Origin: Sphingomonas sp. AOB5
GTDB taxonomy: Bacteria > Pseudomonadota > Alphaproteobacteria > Sphingomonadales > Sphingomonadaceae
DNA length: 64,000 nucleotides
Assembly (NCBI RefSeq): GCF_029433115.1
Contig: NZ_JARNTV010000006.1
Span: forward strand, 60,578 to 124,577
Reading direction: 5' to 3'
Shown here: positions 7,531 to 18,271 of the stretch, piece by piece
Layout: each line of letters opens with the position of its first letter
Numbering within the stretch: the first letter of the stretch is position 1
Notes under the pieces: model-generated
Database searches by the model: none
Seen by the model: only the letters and a program-made list of their open reading frames with translations
What the model was told of the DNA's origin: nothing
Program-made: the position numbers and the translations under genes

Positions 7531-9960
7531 TCAGCTCAGATGTGCCTGGCCCACCTGAGTGTTTACGGATGCCGGGAGGCGCAAAGTCAAGCTTTCCGGC
7601 TCGATCACCAGCGAACCGCCCAGTTCGCGCGACAGGTTGCGGGCGAGCCGCAACGCGAAACCGGTGCCGAGCAAGGTCGCGTCGCCAGCTTCGTCGTCGA
7701 TGCCGAGCACCGAATCGCCGGGATAGTCGGACAGCGCCTTGGGCCGGTCGAGCGTGATCGCCACGACCTCGTCGGCATCGAGCGCCATGCGCACGCCGAT
7801 GCGTTCGCCGGGGCCGCTGGCCGAGACGAGCGTGGCCATCAGCCGCGCCAGCAGCCGTTCGACCGCGCGCCGGTCTCCGGTGACCGACAGGTCGTCGATC
7901 GGCAGCGCGATGCCCGAACCGCGCAGCGCGGCAAGCTGGGCGAGATCGTCGGCGATGCCGGCCAGCACCGGGCGCAGCTTGATCGGCGCGGGCACCAGCG
8001 ACAGTGCGGCACTGTCGATCCGCGCGGCGAGATCGAGATCGTCGATCGCACCGAGCAGTTCGCGCGCCTGGCCGCGGATCACCCCTGCCCGCTCGCGATA
8101 GGGATCGGAGACAGGACCCAGCATCTGCGTCTCGATCATCTCGGCAAAGCCGGCGATGGCGTTGGTCGGCGTGCGCAGTTCGTGGACGAGCTGGCGCAGC
8201 GAATCGGCGGGGGTCGCGGGCGGCACCATCCGAATCGGATCGGCGCGCTCGTCGATGCGCGGGCGGCGGGCGGTGCCGCGATAACCGGTAAAGCGGCCAT
8301 TGGCCGGATCGAACACCGGAATGGCCGAGATCAGCCAGTCGCCCGATGCATCCGATTCGCCCTCGATCGCCATGCGCGCATTGGAGAAGCCCGCGCGGCG
8401 GCGGAACGCGCCCGCGGCCACACCATCGACGCTCGATCCGCCCGCGGGCGTCGCCTGCAGGTCGAGCGACAGGCCGACGATCGGTGCGCGGCTGACGCCG
8501 TCGACCCAGCGGACCACGCCCTTGGCATCGGTTTCGAAGCGGAACTGCTGGGCAGGTGCCATCGGCCGTGCGGGGCGCGTTTCGGTGCCCTCCTCACGGT
8601 CCTTCCAGAAGGAATCGAGCCGCGCCACGACTTCGGAGATCTGGAACGGTCCTTCGACCTGCTCCTCGCCATCGAGATCTGCAAATTCCTGAATTTGTTC
8701 GGGAATTGCGGCCAGCGGCGCTTCGGGTTCAAGAGTATCGGCGGAAGCCATCGCCGGTTCCTGAGCCGGTTCGGCGGCTTCCGCAATCGGCTGCTCGGGC
8801 GTCTCTGCCTCGACTGTCCCGGATTGGATCGGCACCGACTCCATAGTGGCCGGGATTGCCGCGACGATCGCCGGAGCGGCCAGCGAAGCCGCGACTCCGG
8901 CCAGTGCGACGAAGGACAGATCCTCTTCTACGGCAACCTGTTCGGGAACCACGGAAACCGGCGCTTCCTCGACCGGCGGCAGCACCGATTCGAGGCGCGC
9001 CAACAGCGCATCGACGGATTGGACCGGCGCCTGTACGGGTTCGGGAGCGGTGATCTCGGCAATATCCAAAGCGGATTCGATTTCTGCGGGTTCGACCGTT
9101 TCTTCGACCGTCTCCTCGACTTCGGCAACCGGTTCCGGCTCGGCTTCGACCGGGATTTCGACGAGTGGAGTTGCGACCACCGGTGCGGGCACCGATGCCG
9201 GCTCGGCAGGGCGGGCTGCGATCACATCGGTCCAGTCGATCAACTGCTCCGGCTCGGGCGCCTCGGCGACCGGCGCTTCCTCGACAGCGATTTCGTCGGC
9301 AATCGCGACTTCGGCGGGCACTTCCTCGACAACCGGTTCCGGCTCGGGCAGCGCGACTGGCATCACATCGTCGGACGGAACCTCGACGATCTCTTCGACC
9401 GCGACTTCCTCGATCTCCTTCACCGATTCGTCGGGCAGGACGAAATCGATCGGGCCATAAGTCTCCAGCGCGCGGCGGACCATCGGACTGAGATCGCGGC
9501 GATTTCGCAGCACAGCGCGGGCGGCGGGCGCGAGTTCGGGCAGCAACTGGACCCATTCGGTCGAGGTCAGCCGGGCGTTGCGCAGCACCGGCAGCGCCAC
9601 CCGGATCTCGTCCAGCGCGAACAGGCGGACCAGCGGCGCGGGCGGGGTCGCATATTCCAGGCCGCGGGCGCTGGCGGCGCGCACCGAAGCGGGGATTTCG
9701 CCACGCAGGCGACGCAGCAGGGAGAGCGCACGGGGATCGGGATAGACGCGGCCGCGTCCAATCAAATCAACGAGTTGGCGCCAGGCAGACTGTTTGCCCA
9801 CAGGCGTGCCGAGATCCCCCGCAAGTACCGTCTCGAGAGTATCGTCGAAGCGCAACCGGCCCACCCCTGTTGGCGCCTGAAACGCGCGCCGTAACGATTC
9901 CTTAACTCGTTGGGCGGGGTTGTGAACCTCCTCATTTCGGCACGTCGCAATGTGGGACAA
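7531..9960 (-). CDS. atypical histidine-kinase-like protein with long acidic linker
   Basis: Up to 809 aa from a TTG at 9960. The start is uncertain: a GTG at 9864 is the next candidate and neither has a clear Shine-Dalgarno. Residues 20-150 are a helical, repeat-like domain. Residues 150-430 are a low-complexity linker dominated by Glu, Pro, Val and Ala (VEEVPAEVAIADEIAVEE). A PAS-like domain follows (about 460-560), then HisKA with His593 in LVHELRTPTNAI. The ATPase region keeps a G2-like LLGTGFALRLA but has no recognisable N box or DxGxG, so catalysis is doubtful. There is no membrane segment. It could be a phosphotransfer scaffold or a pseudokinase. No partner receiver gene is adjacent; the divergent neighbour is an Lrp regulator. 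Confidence 0.72.
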   Translation of the reverse strand: MSHIATCRNEEVHNPAQRVKESLRRAFQAPTGVGRLRFDDTLETVLAGDLGTPVGKQSAWRQLVDLIGRGRVYPDPRALSLLRRLRGEIPASVRAASARGLEYATPPAPLVRLFALDEIRVALPVLRNARLTSTEWVQLLPELAPAARAVLRNRRDLSPMVRRALETYGPIDFVLPDESVKEIEEVAVEEIVEVPSDDVMPVALPEPEPVVEEVPAEVAIADEIAVEEAPVAEAPEPEQLIDWTDVIAARPAEPASVPAPVVATPLVEIPVEAEPEPVAEVEETVEETVEPAEIESALDIAEITAPEPVQAPVQSVDALLARLESVLPPVEEAPVSVVPEQVAVEEDLSFVALAGVAASLAAPAIVAAIPATMESVPIQSGTVEAETPEQPIAEAAEPAQEPAMASADTLEPEAPLAAIPEQIQEFADLDGEEQVEGPFQISEVVARLDSFWKDREEGTETRPARPMAPAQQFRFETDAKGVVRWVDGVSRAPIVGLSLDLQATPAGGSSVDGVAAGAFRRRAGFSNARMAIEGESDASGDWLISAIPVFDPANGRFTGYRGTARRPRIDERADPIRMVPPATPADSLRQLVHELRTPTNAIAGFAEMIETQMLGPVSDPYRERAGVIRGQARELLGAIDDLDLAARIDSAALSLVPAPIKLRPVLAGIADDLAQLAALRGSGIALPIDDLSVTGDRRAVERLLARLMATLVSASGPGERIGVRMALDADEVVAITLDRPKALSDYPGDSVLGIDDEAGDATLLGTGFALRLARNLSRELGGSLVIEPESLTLRLPASVNTQVGQAHLS

Positions 9961-10034
9961 ATCCGTTGCGTTGTAATAATCTTATGCCTAACCCGGTGTC
10001 TCAGCACGATTGAAACCGGGAGTGGGCGCGCGAA

Positions 10035-10499
10035 ATGCGATTTGACGAGATCGACATGCGTATTCTCGCGCTGCTTCAGGAAAATGGCCGCATGACCAAT
10101 GTCGAGCTGGCGGAGCGCGTCGGGCTGACCGCGCCGCCCTGCCTGCGACGCGTCCGCGCGCTGGAGGAAGCCGGCGCAATCCAGGGATATCACGCCGCGC
10201 TGGAGCCCGCGCAGCTGGGCTATAACCTCACCGTGTTCGCGCTGGTCAGCCTGAAGAGCCAGGCCGAGAACGACCTGCGCGCGTTCGAGATGCTGGTCGC
10301 CGAAATTCCCGAAGTCCGCGAATGCCACATGCTCAACGGCGAGATCGACTTCATCCTGAAGATCGCCGCGACCGACCTGCCGGCGTTCCAGAACATGCTG
10401 ACCACCCGGCTGACCACCGCGCCGAATGTGGAGCATGTGAAGACCAGCTTCACGATCCGCACGTCGAAGGCGCTGCCCGGGGTGCCGGTTTCGGCCTGA
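10035..10499 (+). CDS. Lrp/AsnC family transcriptional regulator
   Basis: 154 aa, standard length. The N-terminal winged helix begins FDEIDMRILALLQENGR with recognition-helix region LTAPPCLRRVRALEEAG, followed by a RAM (ACT-like) domain (about 70-145) with the ligand-pocket pattern VRECHMLNGEIDFILK. Lrp-type proteins form octamers that sense amino acids and bend DNA. The gene stands alone, divergent from the kinase-like gene and convergent with the TPR gene, with which it shares a terminator. Its targets cannot be read from the window. Confidence 0.95.
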   Translation: MRFDEIDMRILALLQENGRMTNVELAERVGLTAPPCLRRVRALEEAGAIQGYHAALEPAQLGYNLTVFALVSLKSQAENDLRAFEMLVAEIPEVRECHMLNGEIDFILKIAATDLPAFQNMLTTRLTTAPNVEHVKTSFTIRTSKALPGVPVSA

Positions 10500-10505
10500 C
10501 ACGAA

Positions 10506-10530
10506 AAAGGGCGGCTCGCGGCCGCCCTTT
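10506..10530. terminator. bidirectional intrinsic terminator
   Basis: A perfect 10-bp stem AAAGGGCGGC/GCCGCCCTTT around a 5-nt loop sits between the convergent Lrp and TPR genes. The A-run on the left and T-run on the right let it work on both strands. Confidence 0.8.
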
Positions 10531-10555
10531 CCCGTTTCTTCGACTGTCAGCCGGC

Positions 10556-11818
10556 TCAGGCGGTGAGCGGCGGCAGTTCCATCCACAGCAGCCAGAACTT
10601 CGCGATGTCGGTCAGTGCGCCGGCACCGGTAACCGCCTGAAACGCGGTCTTGGCTTCGTCCTTGCGGCCGAGATTGACCAGCGTGACGCCGCGATGGAGG
10701 TTCACTGCGTTGGTGTTGGCGCCGCCCTTGCTCAGTGCGGTGTCGTACAGTTCCAGCGCGCGGGCATAGTTGCCCGAGGCGAGATAGGCATCGGCCACAT
10801 CCGAGAAGTCACGGCCCGTCTTCGCTGCCTTGGCGAGCGAATCGAGCGAACCTTCGTTCGCCGCTGCGGTCTTCGACGCGTTGTAGACGCGGTTGAAGTC
10901 GGCATCGTCCTTCGAGACCTTGCCGTTCTTCTGGCCGTCCTCGATCACCCAGATCGCTTCCCAGGGCAGGCCGCCGATCTGCGCCGCCGAGGCATATTCG
11001 AAATAGTCGTTGGTATCGGCGAGCGCGCCGGTGCCGCGCAGCAGGCGGTACAGGTTGATGCGCTCGACGCGATCCGGGTTCTGCTTGTCGGCGCCGTTGC
11101 GGTAATTGATGATCACCTGACGCCAGTTCGACACGGTCGGATAGTCGCGCAGGTGGCGCATCTGCCAGTCGGCAGTGGCGCTGCGATCGCCGGCCGCGGC
11201 GAGACGCGAGGTAACCCAGCGGTACCAGCTCTCGGGCGGCTTCTGGCCCTTGGCGCGCGAAGCCTCGATCGCCTTGCCCATTTCGATGACGCCCTGCGGG
11301 CGGCGATTGGTCTCGTCATAGATCTGCGCCAGCATCAGCGGCACATCGACTTCGTTGACACCCAGTTCGCGGGCCTTGAGCAAGAACGGCTCGGCAGGCG
11401 CGCGCTTGCCGGCTTCGAGCGACTGGAAGGTCGCCTGGCCGCGATAGAAATTATAGAGGCCGAGATTGGCGGCCGGGGTGCGCGGGCTGGCGAGCAGCAC
11501 GTCAGCAGCGGCGATGATGCCGGGGCGCGACTGCTTGTGGATCTCGATCGGCATGCGCATCAGCGAGGTGAAGAACTTCTCGTCGTCGGTCTTCGCAACG
11601 GCTTCCGCCGCGGTCAGTTCACGCTCAGCCGTCGCCCAATCGCCAGCCTTCAGTGCAGCTTCCGCGGGAGCGGCATGCTTGCGGAACTCTTCGCTGACCT
11701 TCACCGGCGGCTGGCCCTGTGCCGGCTCTTCCTTCTTGTTGCGCTGCGCGGACGCGGGCATCGCGACAATGCCGAGCGCAACAGCCGAGGCGATCGCCAG
11801 CTTCGAAACCATCTTCAT
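10556..11818 (-). CDS. secreted TPR-repeat protein
   Basis: 420 aa with a signal peptide cut near residue 24 (MPASAQ). An alpha-helical repeat body follows, with TPR-like helices such as AEAALKAGDWATAERELTAAE, the block around ASGNYARALELYDTALSKGG and a last repeat RGVTLVNLGRKDEAKTAFQA. The start is supported by GGAGAG 8 nt upstream of the ATG. It is likely a periplasmic scaffold or assembly factor. It stands alone between the Lrp gene and the four-cysteine paralogues. The protein family is common in sphingomonads, but I know of no assigned role. Confidence 0.8.
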   Translation of the reverse strand: MKMVSKLAIASAVALGIVAMPASAQRNKKEEPAQGQPPVKVSEEFRKHAAPAEAALKAGDWATAERELTAAEAVAKTDDEKFFTSLMRMPIEIHKQSRPGIIAAADVLLASPRTPAANLGLYNFYRGQATFQSLEAGKRAPAEPFLLKARELGVNEVDVPLMLAQIYDETNRRPQGVIEMGKAIEASRAKGQKPPESWYRWVTSRLAAAGDRSATADWQMRHLRDYPTVSNWRQVIINYRNGADKQNPDRVERINLYRLLRGTGALADTNDYFEYASAAQIGGLPWEAIWVIEDGQKNGKVSKDDADFNRVYNASKTAAANEGSLDSLAKAAKTGRDFSDVADAYLASGNYARALELYDTALSKGGANTNAVNLHRGVTLVNLGRKDEAKTAFQAVTGAGALTDIAKFWLLWMELPPLTA

Positions 11819-12017
11819 CTAAATTCTCTCCTGTACGGATCGCCGCTTCGTAGGGATCGGGCACCCTCTAAAGGCCTGTCCGCCCCCATTCAAGCGCACC
11901 GATGCACTCTGCGCGTGGCAGGCGTCCCGTTAACGTTCATTGAACGAATTCGGGTCCGCCCCGGCACTAGCGTGCGGCACGGATTGCGGCATAGGGTGCG
12001 CCGAAAGGGAATCGTCC

Positions 12018-12635
12018 ATGTTGCTTCCGCTCGCCTTGCTTGCCCAGACACTTGCGCCCGCGCCCGATCCGGAAGCCGTAAAGGCCGCCCGCGCCTGTGC
12101 CGTCGCCGTGACCACCGTGACGCGCGGCGATCCCGGCAACGACATGACTGAAGTCTCGACGTTGCTCTATTATGTCAGCCACGCGGTAAAGGCCGAGGGC
12201 GGCAGCACGCCGTTCCTGTCGCGCATCTCCGAAGTGACCGACAGCCTGCGCAACGATCCCGTTCCCGCGCCGGAACAGGCCAAGGCGCTGATGGTGGAAT
12301 GCGACCGCCGCTTCCCCCTCGCCCGCAAGACCGTTGCGCCGAAGCTGCCCGGCAGGCCGATCGACCGCGACCTGATGTGCTTCGCGGCGCTGGGCGTGCT
12401 GATGGGCGCAGCGCAGGGCAAGGCGGAAGACACCGGCGATTCGAGCGATGTCACGCGCTATCAGCCCGCATTCCAGGCCTATGCCGGGCGGCTGTCGCCC
12501 GACGTGCTGGGCAAAGCGGGCATTTCCGGCGAACCCGCGCTGATCGACGCGCTGGGCAAGCAGGTGGTGGCTTCGCTCGATCTCGGCAATTTCGAGACGA
12601 TCGCGCGGAGCTGCATCGCCCAGTCGGGCAACTGA
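12018..12635 (+). CDS. secreted four-cysteine protein, tandem paralogue 1
   Basis: 205 aa from the ATG at 12018. The short hydrophobic start MLLPLALLAQTLAP looks like a signal peptide. Four cysteines lie at about 27, 95, 121 and 199, in contexts RACAVAV, VECDRRFP, DRDLMCFAAL and ARSCIAQ. The same four positions recur in the next two genes, so the three form a tandem family. Two disulfides in an oxidising periplasm are the simplest reading. The segment GNFETIARSC near the end is matched by GNVRAIFQAC in paralogue 2. I recognise no known domain. The first of the three genes; 24 bp to the next one, so probably one operon. Confidence 0.75.
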   Translation: MLLPLALLAQTLAPAPDPEAVKAARACAVAVTTVTRGDPGNDMTEVSTLLYYVSHAVKAEGGSTPFLSRISEVTDSLRNDPVPAPEQAKALMVECDRRFPLARKTVAPKLPGRPIDRDLMCFAALGVLMGAAQGKAEDTGDSSDVTRYQPAFQAYAGRLSPDVLGKAGISGEPALIDALGKQVVASLDLGNFETIARSCIAQSGN

Positions 12636-12659
12636 ACCGGATCCGGGGGGACAATCACC

Positions 12660-13262
12660 ATGCTGACCTTGTTGCTCGCGCTTTCGGCGCAAACCGCTGC
12701 CCTGTCCGCCGATACCGGCGAGGCCGCGCTCACTTGCGGCGCGGCGCTGCGCAAGTCTGCGACTACGATGTCGACCGAGATTTCGGTGCCGGCCATGTAC
12801 CTCTCGATGCTGGCCACCAGCGTTCAGAAGAGCGACGGCACGTTCGCGGACCGGCTGCGCGCGAATAGCGGCGACATGTACCGCCGCTCTCAGGCCATGA
12901 CCGGCGATCCAAAGCCGGTGATCGCCGAATGCCGCAAACGTTTCCCGAAGGCTTTCGCGCAGACGGCCACGCTGCCCGGCGATGCGTACGAGCGCGGCGC
13001 GATGTGCACCTTCGTCAGCGGCTCCTATTTCGGCCTAGCCAGCGAATCGGCGCGGGTGTCAGGCGACGATAGCGAGAAGAAGCGGGTCGAGGGACGGGTG
13101 CCCTTCTATGCCGACCTTATCAGCGACGCAGATTACAACGCACATGGCATCCGCACGGCGAACGATATCCCGCGTGAGTTCGGACGGGTCCTCACCGCAT
13201 CGCTCGAGCACGGCAATGTACGGGCGATTTTCCAGGCCTGCGAAGCCGCCTATCCGGGCTGA
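12660..13262 (+). CDS. secreted four-cysteine protein, tandem paralogue 2
   Basis: 200 aa. The hydrophobic start MLTLLLALSAQTAALSAD closely resembles the start of paralogue 3. Cysteines lie at about 26 (LTCGAAL), 91 (AECRKRFP), 116 (GAMCTFV) and 194 (FQACEAAYPG). The CxxRFP block is followed by a Leu-Pro and then the third Cys at a fixed distance, as in the sister genes. Sequence identity outside these blocks is low, so the duplication is old or the genes diverge fast. Starts after GGGGGACAATCACC, a weak ribosome site. Function unknown. Confidence 0.75.
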   Translation: MLTLLLALSAQTAALSADTGEAALTCGAALRKSATTMSTEISVPAMYLSMLATSVQKSDGTFADRLRANSGDMYRRSQAMTGDPKPVIAECRKRFPKAFAQTATLPGDAYERGAMCTFVSGSYFGLASESARVSGDDSEKKRVEGRVPFYADLISDADYNAHGIRTANDIPREFGRVLTASLEHGNVRAIFQACEAAYPG

Positions 13263-13276
13263 ACGGGACACCTGAC

Positions 13277-13879
13277 ATGCTTGCGACCATCCTGCTCGGC
13301 CTGACCGCCCAGACCGCCACGCTAGAGGCCGATTCGGCCAAGGCCGGCATGACCTGTGCGCGAGCGCATTATGCCATGACTTCGGTCTCGATACCCACGG
13401 GCAAGGACCGGTTCGCGTGGAGCGGGCGGATGGGCCTGTACACGATCATCGCCATGGAACCCGGGCGCGCGCCCGATGGCTTGATGATGCGGCTCTCCGC
13501 CCGCGCCGTCGAGACCGCCCAGTCGCTTCCCGATACGGAAGCCGCCGCCCAGTTGCTGCCGCAATGCGAGCGCCGCTTTGCGCGACCGGCGCGGCCGACC
13601 CTGCCGGCAAATGCGCTGGACCGCGATTTCATGTGCTTCGGCGTGCTCAATTTTTTCGCGGGCATGCTCCGCCGCTGGGAGGATCCGGGCGATCCCGACA
13701 TCGCCGCTACCGAGGCCGCGCGACTCGCGTTTCAGGGGCGATTGAGGGGCGAGCGGATCGTTCCCGCGGGCTATCGGGACATGCGGACGATCCAGGCCAA
13801 GACGTCGCGCGAAATCGCCGCGTCGGCGGCGCTTGGCGACCCGTTCGCCATCGCCACCGCCTGCCGCGCGCTCCTGTAG
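13277..13879 (+). CDS. secreted four-cysteine protein, tandem paralogue 3
   Basis: 200 aa, 14 bp after paralogue 2. The signal-like start is MLATILLGLTAQTATLEAD. Cysteines lie at about 27 (MTCARAH), 97 (PQCERRFA), 120 (DRDFMCFGVL) and 196 (ATACRALL). The DRDxMCF block is shared with paralogue 1, while the N-terminus is closer to paralogue 2, so the three are linked pairwise. The gene ends 114 bp before gyrA and is separated from it by an alternating pyrimidine-purine tract. Function unknown. Confidence 0.75.
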   Translation: MLATILLGLTAQTATLEADSAKAGMTCARAHYAMTSVSIPTGKDRFAWSGRMGLYTIIAMEPGRAPDGLMMRLSARAVETAQSLPDTEAAAQLLPQCERRFARPARPTLPANALDRDFMCFGVLNFFAGMLRRWEDPGDPDIAATEAARLAFQGRLRGERIVPAGYRDMRTIQAKTSREIAASAALGDPFAIATACRALL

Positions 13880-13894
13880 GTCATCGCCCTGTCT

Positions 13895-13920
13895 CACGCG
13901 TACGCGTACGCGCGCACGCG
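13895..13920. other. 26-bp alternating pyrimidine-purine tract (Z-DNA-prone)
   Basis: Every step from 13895 to 13920 alternates pyrimidine and purine, mostly CG and CA/TA (CACGCGTACGCGTACGCG is its first part). Such tracts flip to left-handed DNA under negative supercoiling. It lies about 70 bp before the gyrA start. Confidence 0.8.
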
Positions 13921-13924
13921 AGGG

Positions 13925-13953
13925 TTGGCATGTGGTTCCAGCCCCGCTAGAGC
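13925..13953 (+). promoter_or_regulatory. possible gyrA promoter
   Basis: TTGGCA (13925-13930) and TAGAGC (13948-13953) are separated by 17 bp. The -35 is good and the -10 is poor. It sits directly downstream of the alternating tract and would leave a leader of about 30 nt. Confidence 0.35.
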
Positions 13954-13992
13954 CGCCACAACACTGAAACAAACCATCGGAAACCAGCTATC

Positions 13993-16746
<2,754 letters not shown>

Positions 16747-16758
16747 GCCTCTTCTTGC

Positions 16759-16788
16759 CCCTCTCCCGCTTTCGCGGGAGAGGGTTTT
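16759..16788 (+). terminator. intrinsic terminator after gyrA
   Basis: Perfect 11-bp stem CCCTCTCCCGC/GCGGGAGAGGG with a TTTC loop, followed by TTTT. The same CTCCCGC-type palindrome recurs at 33.9 kb, so it may be a repeat recruited as terminator. Confidence 0.85.
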
Positions 16789-16790
16789 GA

Positions 16791-17318
16791 CTACTGTCCC
16801 CCTGCCCGCACCCGCTTGGCGCAATCGTCGAGCGAGGTGTAGGCCAGCCCCTTCATCTGCAGGTCGAACGGCCCGAGCTTCATGCCGTCGACTTCGACGC
16901 GGGCGGTCTTCGCATTCTTCGTCAGCGCGAAGACCGGCGCCGAATTCTCCGCCCCCCAGCCGCCCCAAACGCGATCGTTGAAGCCGCTGGCATAGCCGCC
17001 CGAGCGGGACGCTATGGTCTTGCCGCTGTCGAAGATCACGGTGACGGGATGCTTGGCCTCGGGATCGGCCGCCTGCGCCTTGGGCCAGCCGTTCACCAGC
17101 ACGCCGACGCCCATATTGCCGTCGCGCACGCGATAGCTGAGTTCGAAGGTCATCGGCTTGTCGGTGCCCGGCGCGTTCGGACCCTGCACGCTGAAATAGC
17201 AAACGCCGTTACGCGAATTCTGCGAGAATTTGAGATTCGTACCCTGCGCGAAAGCCGGAGCTGCCGCCAGAAACGCCGCCCCCGCCACGGCGATCTTCAA
17301 AATTGCCTTCGGTTTCAT
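16791..17318 (-). CDS. secreted protein of unknown function
   Basis: 175 aa. A signal peptide cleaved near residue 25 (AAPAFAQG) is followed by a predicted all-beta region with two Cys (NGVCYFSV and LDDCAKRV) that could form a disulfide. GGGAGAGG lies 4 nt before the ATG and fixes the start. Its layout recalls IalB-type periplasmic proteins, but the match is too weak to name. It is convergent with gyrA and divergent from the DUF952 gene; no operon partner. Confidence 0.7.
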   Translation of the reverse strand: MKPKAILKIAVAGAAFLAAAPAFAQGTNLKFSQNSRNGVCYFSVQGPNAPGTDKPMTFELSYRVRDGNMGVGVLVNGWPKAQAADPEAKHPVTVIFDSGKTIASRSGGYASGFNDRVWGGWGAENSAPVFALTKNAKTARVEVDGMKLGPFDLQMKGLAYTSLDDCAKRVRAGGQ

Positions 17319-17400
17319 ACACCTCTCCCTGCCTCTTCTTGAAGCTATCGTGCGCGAAACCTTCCTTCAAGCCAAAGGGTTGTTGCGCTAGGAGAGGCCC

Positions 17401-17745
17401 ATGGAAACCACCGCCTACAAGATCCTGAGCGACGACGAGATGGAGAAGCTGGAGCATGACGGCATGTTCGCCGGTGCGCCGGTCGATCTCGCCGATGGCT
17501 ATGTCCACCTCTCCACCTGCACCCAGCTTCAGGGCACGGTCGACAAGCATTTCGCCGAGCGGCAGGATTTGTGGATCGCCGCAGTCGATCTCGAAGCGCT
17601 GGGCGACGCCGTGAAATGGGAAGTCTCGCGCGGCGGCGAACTATTCCCCCATCTCTACGCGCCGCTGCCGCTGTCGGCGGTGACGGCCTATTCCCCGATC
17701 CACCGCGAGGCGGATGGCACGGTGCGGCTACCGGTCGCGGGCTAG
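17401..17745 (+). CDS. DUF952 family protein
   Basis: 114 aa, whole-family length. The typical start TAYKILSDDEMEKLEHDG is followed by the DLADGYVHLST block and the C-terminal half LFPHLYAPLP. DUF952 proteins are small cytoplasmic alpha/beta proteins of unknown activity; the conserved His and Ser residues recall a tRNA-2'-phosphotransferase/ADP-ribosyl-like fold, which is only a structural guess. The gene overlaps the convergent next gene by 4 bp. Confidence 0.85.
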   Translation: METTAYKILSDDEMEKLEHDGMFAGAPVDLADGYVHLSTCTQLQGTVDKHFAERQDLWIAAVDLEALGDAVKWEVSRGGELFPHLYAPLPLSAVTAYSPIHREADGTVRLPVAG

Positions 17746-18188
17746 GACATCACCGCGAAGCCGCGGGTCGCGTCGAGATAGGCAACGCTCACCGGCACGT
17801 CCGGGCTGATATCGACCATGAGCGCATCTGCCGGGATCGCCGTATCGGCATGGCCCGAACCGGTGAGAAAGATCGCGACGCGTTCCGCATCACCGCTGGG
17901 CGTATCGAGCGAACTGGCCGGCATCAGCGCCGGACCGCTGCCGCTCATCTCCGAACGCAGCAGGACCGGCGGATGCGGTTGCCCGCCGCCAACAGCAACG
18001 GGCGTACTTTCGATTGAGGCCTCGACCGCGAAGTCCACCCAATAGATGCTGTTCATCTCGAAGGGATGTAGCACGAGCCAGATCCGGGTTTCGCCGGGCA
18101 GTATCTTCGAGATCGCAACCAGTTGTTTCGCTTCGTCGATGGCCTTGAGCCCAGCCGGATCGAAGGCGATGTTCAATTGATAGGTCAT
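17742..18188 (-). CDS. unknown protein, MxYQLNI family, tandem copy 1
   Basis: 148 aa from the ATG at 18188. No signal peptide or membrane segment. It starts TYQLNIAFDPAGLKAIDEAK and contains RIWLVLHPFEMNSIYW, both echoed by the next gene ([20 protein letters not shown] and [15 protein letters not shown]). The C-terminus has ALMVDISPDVPVSVAYLDAT, again paralleled. These shared beginning, middle and end blocks show a tandem duplication. Predicted mostly beta, cytoplasmic or non-classically exported. I know relatives as uncharacterised proteins in several soil bacteria; no function. Confidence 0.75.
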   Translation of the reverse strand: MTYQLNIAFDPAGLKAIDEAKQLVAISKILPGETRIWLVLHPFEMNSIYWVDFAVEASIESTPVAVGGGQPHPPVLLRSEMSGSGPALMPASSLDTPSGDAERVAIFLTGSGHADTAIPADALMVDISPDVPVSVAYLDATRGFAVMS

Positions 18189-18271
18189 GGCCGCGCCTCC
18201 ACCCTGCCAAGCGACGTCACGACGCCCCACGCAATCATCGCTCGTCCCTCGGGAACCTGCCCCTATGCCAC

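Noticed and set aside
7540..9894. 784-codon plus-strand open frame rich in repeated Phe-Gly-Asp-like residues
   Set aside because: It is the complement of the acidic low-complexity linker of the kinase-like gene, which produces long open frames by composition only.
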